Below, piece after piece: positions 35,035 through 38,908 of a DNA stretch of 38,908 nt. The notes beneath the pieces are model-generated. The model made no database searches. It had not been told where the DNA came from and saw nothing but the letters and a program-made list of their open reading frames with translations. The DNA comes from Bacteroidales bacterium. Lineage in GTDB: Bacteria > Bacteroidota > Bacteroidia > Bacteroidales > UBA932. How positions within the stretch are numbered: position 1 is the stretch's first letter; each line of letters begins with the position of its first letter. The stretch lies in NCBI GenBank assembly GCA_028724885.1, contig JAQYTJ010000044.1, positions 1 through 38,908 on the forward strand, read 5' to 3'. The position numbers and the translations under genes were made by a program.

Positions 35035-35949
35035 TCAATCAGAATACAGGCTGTGCATTATTGCATCCCTATAAACATTTCCTTCTGGAAGCGTGACCGC
35101 AGAAAAAGCTTCTTGAACTTTATAGACCGTTGTACAATGTTCTTCTATTATTCCTAATGGTAATATTTCTCCATCCTTACAAGCATTAGGAGAAATTACA
35201 TCGTATGCAATGAAATGAATTGATGCAGGTTGATATGGGAATGATGGAATTTTTTCTTTTCCTCCTAAACGCTCAAGCACACGGTCATGCACGGGTTTGG
35301 GAGATACAAAGAATAATCCTGATTTGCACAAATCCTCTCGCTGTAGCACTTGCCCTTTGTATATAAGTTGTGGGATTATTCGTTTATTCACATTTTCCCA
35401 ATTCAACCCAACAGTGTCACTGACAATTTCTCTGTTATCAATCAAGGCTTTCCTCGCAGTTTGATAATTTCCAGTAGTATCTATCGTCTGAACTTCAATA
35501 GCCGTAAACTCAACCAAATTGCCATGCCCATCAATACGAGCAAGAACCCAATCCACAAAATAAGCTCCAGTTCCTTTTCTCTGAGGCAGACGAAGTTCAC
35601 CGCCCCATCCTTTACCGAAAACAGCTATAGCTCCACCTTCTTGTTTTGCTTTCGCAACCGCAATTCTCCCTGCATACAAGTTGAATTTTTGTTTAAACGC
35701 TTTATATGCTATATCATGCAACATGGCATAATTGTCTGCATAAATCCTAATGGGACAACATATCACACTTGGAGAACCTGATGTTTTCTGTCGAATAGTA
35801 CAGACACCAGATGGCACTTGTGCTCGAGACAGAATTTTCACACAAGCAGCTTTTGTAAACGGGCATATTTTCTTTGCAGCAGCTCTGAGTGCCGTCTCTG
35901 ACCTGTCTTCCGCCCTATAACCGAAAAATTCTGATATATAACCTGACAT
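35035..35949 (-). CDS. NotI-family type II restriction endonuclease
   Basis: 304 residues. The N-terminal region carries a cysteine set, C29, C36, C50 and C64/C65 (ICPFTKAAC, SGVCTIR, VICCPIR), matching the metal-binding fold described for NotI. The catalytic PD-(D/E)xQ-type core is recognisable: YFVDWVL with Asp133, then AIEVQTI with Glu152 and Gln154, as in NotI. NotI itself cuts GCGGCCGC; this enzyme's site is unknown. The ATG directly follows the methyltransferase stop (TAAATG), so restriction is translated after protection. It is AT-rich relative to the PULs. The family is assigned from motif order. Confidence 0.82.
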   Translation of the reverse strand: MSGYISEFFGYRAEDRSETALRAAAKKICPFTKAACVKILSRAQVPSGVCTIRQKTSGSPSVICCPIRIYADNYAMLHDIAYKAFKQKFNLYAGRIAVAKAKQEGGAIAVFGKGWGGELRLPQRKGTGAYFVDWVLARIDGHGNLVEFTAIEVQTIDTTGNYQTARKALIDNREIVSDTVGLNWENVNKRIIPQLIYKGQVLQREDLCKSGLFFVSPKPVHDRVLERLGGKEKIPSFPYQPASIHFIAYDVISPNACKDGEILPLGIIEEHCTTVYKVQEAFSAVTLPEGNVYRDAIMHSLYSD

Positions 35950-37125
35950 TTATTCTTGTTTTAAAAGATTTATAATGGATAGACCAATAGCTTTTGCCAA
36001 TAATGGAGGAACCGCATTCCCAACCTGTGCAAACTGTTCCGCAGTATTTCCATAAAAGACATAATGGTCGGGAAAGGATTGTATTCTTGCTGCTTCCCTC
36101 ACCGTAAACGACCTGTCTTGAGAATAATGAAAATATGCTCCCCAATGCGGGTCACATTTTGTCAGAATGGTAGATGCAAGGCTATCAGGGCGAACACGGC
36201 CATATCGCATAGTATGGTCTGATTTGCGTGCTTTCTGCATTCCTTTAGGAAGCAAATCATTGGGTATGTCAGTCCAATTTCCTCCGGGTTTGATATATTT
36301 CATCCGTTTCAAATTCATTTCTGACAGTCGTGGAGATTCGTGGTTATATACGCCTCCAGAACCAACACGCATCATTTGCTGATACTCACATTGAGGTTCC
36401 ATGAAATAATCTTTTACGACTTCTCCTTTTTCTCCACATTTTAGAGGGGGTAAATCTCCTATAGCTTCTTCTACCGTAGTAAATTTAGCCAAACTTTCTG
36501 AAGTCGGAAATTTTACCAACTGTTTGCCATCAAAAGTAGTCGTGAAATTTGGACGAATAGGAGCATGAAACAAAGGACTTGGAAAAGCGTCTGTTGGAAC
36601 TTCCTTACCTCTAAAGCCTATAATTATAGTACGCCATCTCATTTGAGGAACGCCATAATAAGCAGCTCCTAATATACGTACATCTGCACCATAACCTAAA
36701 TCAGCCAGTGCTTCAATTATGGCATGAAGTGTTGCCCCTTTTTCAAAAGACACAAGACCGGGTACATTCTCTATAAGAATAGCCCGTGGAGCAAAAGCAT
36801 CCACAAATCTAAGATATTCACGAAAAAGATGATTCCTACTATCCTCATTGCTACGTATTGGAGCGTTTATGGAAAATCCTTGACACGGCGGACCACCTGC
36901 AATGAGGTCAAGTTCTCCTTTCTTTACACCTAAGTCCTGCAATATATCATAAGCATCAACAGTGCGTATATCCGATGTCAAGACTTTGGTGCCAACATGG
37001 TTTCTCATATATGTCTGAGCATACACAGGCATGACTTCATTTGCAAAAAGGCAATGAAATCCTGCTTCGGACAAACCTTCAGATAAACCTCCTGCTCCGG
37101 CAAATAAATCTATGCACCGTGCCAT
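35950..37125 (-). CDS. DNA (cytosine-5) methyltransferase of the R-M system
   Basis: 391 residues from the ATG at 37125, one base after the controller stop; an ATG 15 codons upstream overlaps the controller and is not preferred. The C5-methyltransferase motifs are in order: I DLFAGAGGLSEGL (6-18), IV GGPPCQGFS with catalytic Cys81, VI ENVPG with Glu119, VIII QMRWR (161-165), and X GNAVPPLLAKAIG near the C-terminus. Methylation at carbon 5 of cytosine should protect the site cut by the adjacent NotI-like enzyme. The target-recognition region lies roughly between residues 200 and 330 and does not reveal the site. Confidence 0.93.
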   Translation of the reverse strand: MARCIDLFAGAGGLSEGLSEAGFHCLFANEVMPVYAQTYMRNHVGTKVLTSDIRTVDAYDILQDLGVKKGELDLIAGGPPCQGFSINAPIRSNEDSRNHLFREYLRFVDAFAPRAILIENVPGLVSFEKGATLHAIIEALADLGYGADVRILGAAYYGVPQMRWRTIIIGFRGKEVPTDAFPSPLFHAPIRPNFTTTFDGKQLVKFPTSESLAKFTTVEEAIGDLPPLKCGEKGEVVKDYFMEPQCEYQQMMRVGSGGVYNHESPRLSEMNLKRMKYIKPGGNWTDIPNDLLPKGMQKARKSDHTMRYGRVRPDSLASTILTKCDPHWGAYFHYSQDRSFTVREAARIQSFPDHYVFYGNTAEQFAQVGNAVPPLLAKAIGLSIINLLKQE

Positions 37126-37126
37126 A

Positions 37127-37336
37127 TTATAATGCTTGATGTTTATTTGGTAACAACAACTTTCGGACATCCATTTCTAAAATGTCAGCTATCTGGTACA
37201 ATACAGATATAGGAGGCTGCACTTTGTTTGCTGCATACAAATTGACCATATTGAAAGTTTTTCCAAGTCTATTTGCCAACTCTGTTTGGCTGAAACCTCT
37301 TGCCTTTAATGCCTCTTTTATACGATTCATACGCAT
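37127..37336 (-). CDS. XRE/Cro-type HTH protein, probable R-M controller
   Basis: 69 residues, or 67 from the ATG at 37330. A standard HTH-3 domain fills the protein: RIKEALKARGFSQTELANRL, then NMVNLYAANKVQPPISVLYQIADIL. Small XRE proteins directly before a type II methyltransferase usually act as C proteins that time methylation before restriction. Here it is the first gene of the operon and is followed by the methyltransferase after one base. Autoregulation is inferred from arrangement; no clear C-box was seen. Confidence 0.83.
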   Translation of the reverse strand: MRMNRIKEALKARGFSQTELANRLGKTFNMVNLYAANKVQPPISVLYQIADILEMDVRKLLLPNKHQAL

Positions 37337-37368
37337 ATTTTGTTTTCATTATTGTTGTTTATCGTTTG

Positions 37369-37401
37369 CAAAAGTATAAAATTTAATTTGGTAAATGCAC
37401 A
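37369..37401 (-). promoter_or_regulatory. promoter of the R-M operon
   Basis: On the minus strand TGTG (37401-37398) precedes TACTTTTG (37376-37369) by 21 bases. The -7 is a full TAnnTTTG match, the -33 a partial one. The first gene starts about 33-39 bases downstream of the -7 box. Confidence 0.5.
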
Positions 37402-37419
37402 TTTTTCAAGAGAAAGTAT

Positions 37420-37427
37420 TACCTTTG
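37420..37427 (+). promoter_or_regulatory. outward-facing -7 promoter box near the element end
   Basis: TACCTTTG followed by CATCGG is a strong Bacteroidetes-like -7 context, pointing out of the element, divergent from the R-M promoter. No matching -33 at 19-21 bases and no gene for about 600 bases downstream. Confidence 0.3.
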
Positions 37428-37493
37428 CATCGGACAAAAGCGTTATTTGAAAAAGCAAGATTGGGAAATGCAATGAAATCAGCAAGTTTTCAG

Positions 37494-37503
37494 ATAGTAA
37501 CCC
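37494..37503 (+). repeat. putative right attachment site
   Basis: Exact copy of ATAGTAACCC at 32338-32347. It lies about 160 bases beyond the controller gene, closing the integrative element. Confidence 0.45.
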
Positions 37504-37981
37504 ATCTAAACGGCAATTTGTTGTAAATATCTTTATATTAACAACTTATCTATCTTTGAATTTTATTGAGGCAAGATGTACTTTGCATGGCGATTTTGCC
37601 ACTAACGCCGAGGGCTGATGATGCTGGTGCGGATACCCCCAGTCATCCCGAACAGCCACCCCGTCATTGTGACACGAGTCATACCTCAGTCATTGTGAAC
37701 GTCCCACCACACGTGTCACCCTGAAGCAGACCTCCATTTCCGGACTTTGTGCGAAATTGCGACTCGCAGAAAGCGCAGGGTGAGTTTTTCCCTGTCGCAA
37801 CCTTGATTTTCCTGTCGCAACCTGGCCAATGGTGGTAATCTTGGCATTCAGCTGTCGAAAATGCTCACAACGTTTGCGTAAAAAGGTGCGTTTACTATAT
37901 TTCCGTCGTGGGGAGTAACCTGAATCGTTCGATCAGTCGCAAAACGGTGAAATAATAAAATGGCTCCTGAGTAGAATTATT
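37504..37981. other. repeat-bearing region upstream of the third susC
   Basis: No gene. It contains a cluster of GTCATT-type words at 37641-37720 (two copies of GTCATTGTGA), a 13-base tandem CCTGTCGCAACCT at 37791-37803 and 37811-37823, and an operator-like CAACGTTTGCG at 37868-37878 shared with the region before the operon at 1865. Confidence 0.5.
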
Positions 37982-38013
37982 TTTGATATTAAAACTTTTT
38001 TTATGTAATTTTG
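37982..38013 (+). promoter_or_regulatory. near-consensus promoter of the third susC
   Basis: TTTG (37982-37985), exactly 20 bases, then TAATTTTG (38006-38013): a full match to the Bacteroidetes -33/-7 consensus. Transcription should begin near 38020, giving a leader of about 190 bases. Confidence 0.72.
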
Positions 38014-38042
38014 ACGAGAAATTTTGGCTGATCCAGCTATTG

Positions 38043-38056
38043 CGCAAACTTTTGCG
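38043..38056. promoter_or_regulatory. palindromic operator candidate
   Basis: CGCAAA-CT-TTTGCG is a perfect 6+2+6 inverted repeat about 23-36 bases after the predicted transcription start, a position suited to repression. It shares GCGCAAAC with the site at 1776-1789. Confidence 0.45.
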
Positions 38057-38062
38057 TATAAT

Positions 38063-38164
38063 ATGGATTTTATGAGTGAACAAGAAGAGGCTGACCAAAA
38101 ATGTGACCCGAATCCCGAAAGTGTTTTGTCTAACTTTCTGGGGGTCGGGTCAAAATCAGATTGA
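38063..38164 (+). CDS. possible 33-residue upstream reading frame
   Basis: ATG to TGA within the leader of the third susC; the product is acidic at its start (MDFMSEQEEADQKCD) and ends GVGSKSD. Its 3' half overlaps the long stem-loop, so it could be a leader peptide. A frame of this length may also occur by chance. Confidence 0.2.
   Translation: MDFMSEQEEADQKCDPNPESVLSNFLGVGSKSD
38105..38151. other. long stem-loop in the susC leader
   Basis: GACCCGA (38105-38111) pairs with TCGGGTC (38145-38151), and the inner CCC...AAAG pairs with CTTT...GGG around a T-rich loop. No T-run follows, so a plain terminator is unlikely. The arms also recall IS3-type insertion-sequence ends with CCCC and AGTTAGACAAA, so a collapsed IS scar is an alternative. 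Confidence 0.5.
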
Positions 38165-38212
38165 CTTTTGAGGTCATCCTAATGAATCATTAATTAACCC
38201 AAATTATGTTTT

Positions 38213-38800
38213 ATGAGTAAACGTTTGTTTGCATTCATGCTTGGCCTCTTGATTTTAGGGATACAAGCATTCGCACAGAGATCTGTCTCTGGAAAAGTGA
38301 CAGATGCCTCTGGAGAACCACTCGTCGGCGTTGCTGTCCAAATCAAGGGCACCAATACCGGCACGTCGACAGACATGGAAGGTAACTGGTCTCTCAATTC
38401 TGTCAGAGACAATGCCGTCCTTGTTTTCTCCTCCATCGGTTATGCTACCCAGGAAGTCACAGTGGGCGCTCAGAGAACCATCAATCTGGTTCTGAAGGAC
38501 GACACTACGTTCCTGGACGAAGTCGTTGTGGTAGGTTACGGTACAGCAAGAGCAAGGGATGTCTCAGGCTCCATTTCCAGCGTGAAATATGCCGATAAGG
38601 AAATATCCAACCTTCCTAACCCGAATGCAATGGTCGCCCTTTCCAGCAAGGTTGCCGGAATGAAGTACAACCCTACCAATTCGGTTGGTGGCGACAACAT
38701 CGGTTCCATGAACATCCGTGGTAAAAATGCCATCGTTCAAAGTTCCTCGGCTAGCAGACAGGGAGTCAATTCGGGACACTTGCAAACTTCCGTGGCATAA
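38213..38800 (+). pseudogene. SusC N-terminus truncated by an insertion sequence
   Basis: 195 codons. Signal peptide (ending AFAQ near residue 22), carboxypeptidase-regulatory-like domain (VSGKVTDASGEPLVGVAV) and the plug start (DEVVVVGYGTAR, MNIRGKNAI) are normal for SusC. SusC-like sequence lasts to about codon 187 (RQGVNS), then changes to GHLQTSVA-stop, well before the barrel (normally ~1000 residues). The switch near 38772 coincides with what looks like an insertion-sequence end. The promoter upstream is intact, but no functional transporter can be made. Confidence 0.85.
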
Positions 38801-38908
38801 TGTGACATAAACATATACTTGAAGGTAGGTTTGTGTATCAAAAGACCTTACCTTTGAAGTATGGAAGACAACACATCTGCAAAGTTTGAGTTCCTTGCGA
38901 GCTTCATC
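38774..38908 (+). mobile_element. left end of an insertion sequence (partial)
   Basis: Begins where SusC homology stops, with GGACACTTGCAAACTTCC as the probable terminal sequence, and contains a small hairpin (AAGGTAGGT with ACCTTACCTT) before an ATG at 38861. The rest lies outside the window, so the family and target duplication cannot be determined. Confidence 0.5.
38861..38908 (+). CDS. probable transposase, first 16 codons only
   Basis: ATG at 38861 opens a frame (MEDNTSAKFEFLASFI) that runs off the window edge. It is called a transposase only because it follows a presumed insertion-sequence end that interrupts susC; sixteen residues do not identify a family. Confidence 0.35.
   Translation, partial: MEDNTSAKFEFLASFI

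Larger units (their letters stand above)
32338..37503. mobile_element. 5.2-kb integrative element carrying a restriction-modification system
   Basis: Bounded by the 10-base direct repeat and holding, in order, a broken tyrosine integrase, a RhuM-like gene, duplicated dyads, an oriT-like hairpin cluster and an R-M operon. The R-M genes are visibly more AT-rich than the surrounding PUL genes, a sign of transfer. No relaxase or conjugation gene is present, so it would have needed a helper element, or it is the remnant of a larger one. Exact ends are inferred. Confidence 0.55.

Noticed and set aside
37641..37823. possible CRISPR-like array
   Set aside because: The repeated words are short (10-13 bases), irregularly spaced, and no cas gene is present.

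Overview
The window comes from a Bacteroidota (Bacteroidales-type) genome, most likely a gut or rumen glycan degrader. The evidence is two complete SusC/SusD pairs and a third SusC start, many lipoproteins with Bacteroidetes-style lipoboxes, promoters of the TTTG-N20-TAnnTTTG type, and a Bacteroides-type tyrosine integrase. No tRNA, rRNA or CRISPR array was recognised.

Layout. (1) 264-1655: a stand-alone aspartate ammonia-lyase gene followed by a strong hairpin. (2) 1865-12615 (+): a tightly coupled six-gene operon of exported enzymes: ADP-ribosylglycohydrolase-fold protein, GH106-like alpha-L-rhamnosidase, GH28-like beta-helix protein, a very short second beta-helix protein, a SASA-type acetylesterase and a GH3 lipoprotein. 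Most junctions overlap as ATGA. The set suggests an acetylated, rhamnose- and galacturonate-containing pectic glycan. (3) 13224-22832 (-): a PUL reading susC, susD, a candidate surface glycan-binding lipoprotein, a NAGPA-type phosphodiester glycosidase lipoprotein and a DUF4855-like lipoprotein; it has no ordinary glycoside hydrolase. (4) 23043-23646: two gene fragments forming a scar between PULs. (5) 23639-31760 (-): a second PUL with susC, susD, a surface lipoprotein gene broken by a stop codon, and GH31.

(6) About 32338-37503: a small AT-rich integrative element bounded by a 10-bp direct repeat. It holds a frameshifted IntDOT-like integrase, a RhuM-like small protein, two diverged ~210-235 bp copies of an elaborate dyad element, an oriT-like hairpin cluster and a complete type II restriction-modification operon (controller, C5 methyltransferase, NotI-family endonuclease). 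(7) 37504-38908: a long leader with a near-consensus promoter, a palindromic operator candidate, a short upstream reading frame and a long stem-loop, then a third susC gene cut off after about 187 codons by an insertion sequence that runs off the window.

The PULs encode outer-membrane import (SusC/D), surface capture lipoproteins and exported hydrolases; no transcriptional regulator for them lies in the window. The strongest unexplained signal is the duplicated dyad at 34084-34598, in which the repeated word TTGTTGA of copy 1 is mostly TTGATGA in copy 2 and the outer arms change on both sides so that 14-bp complementarity is kept.
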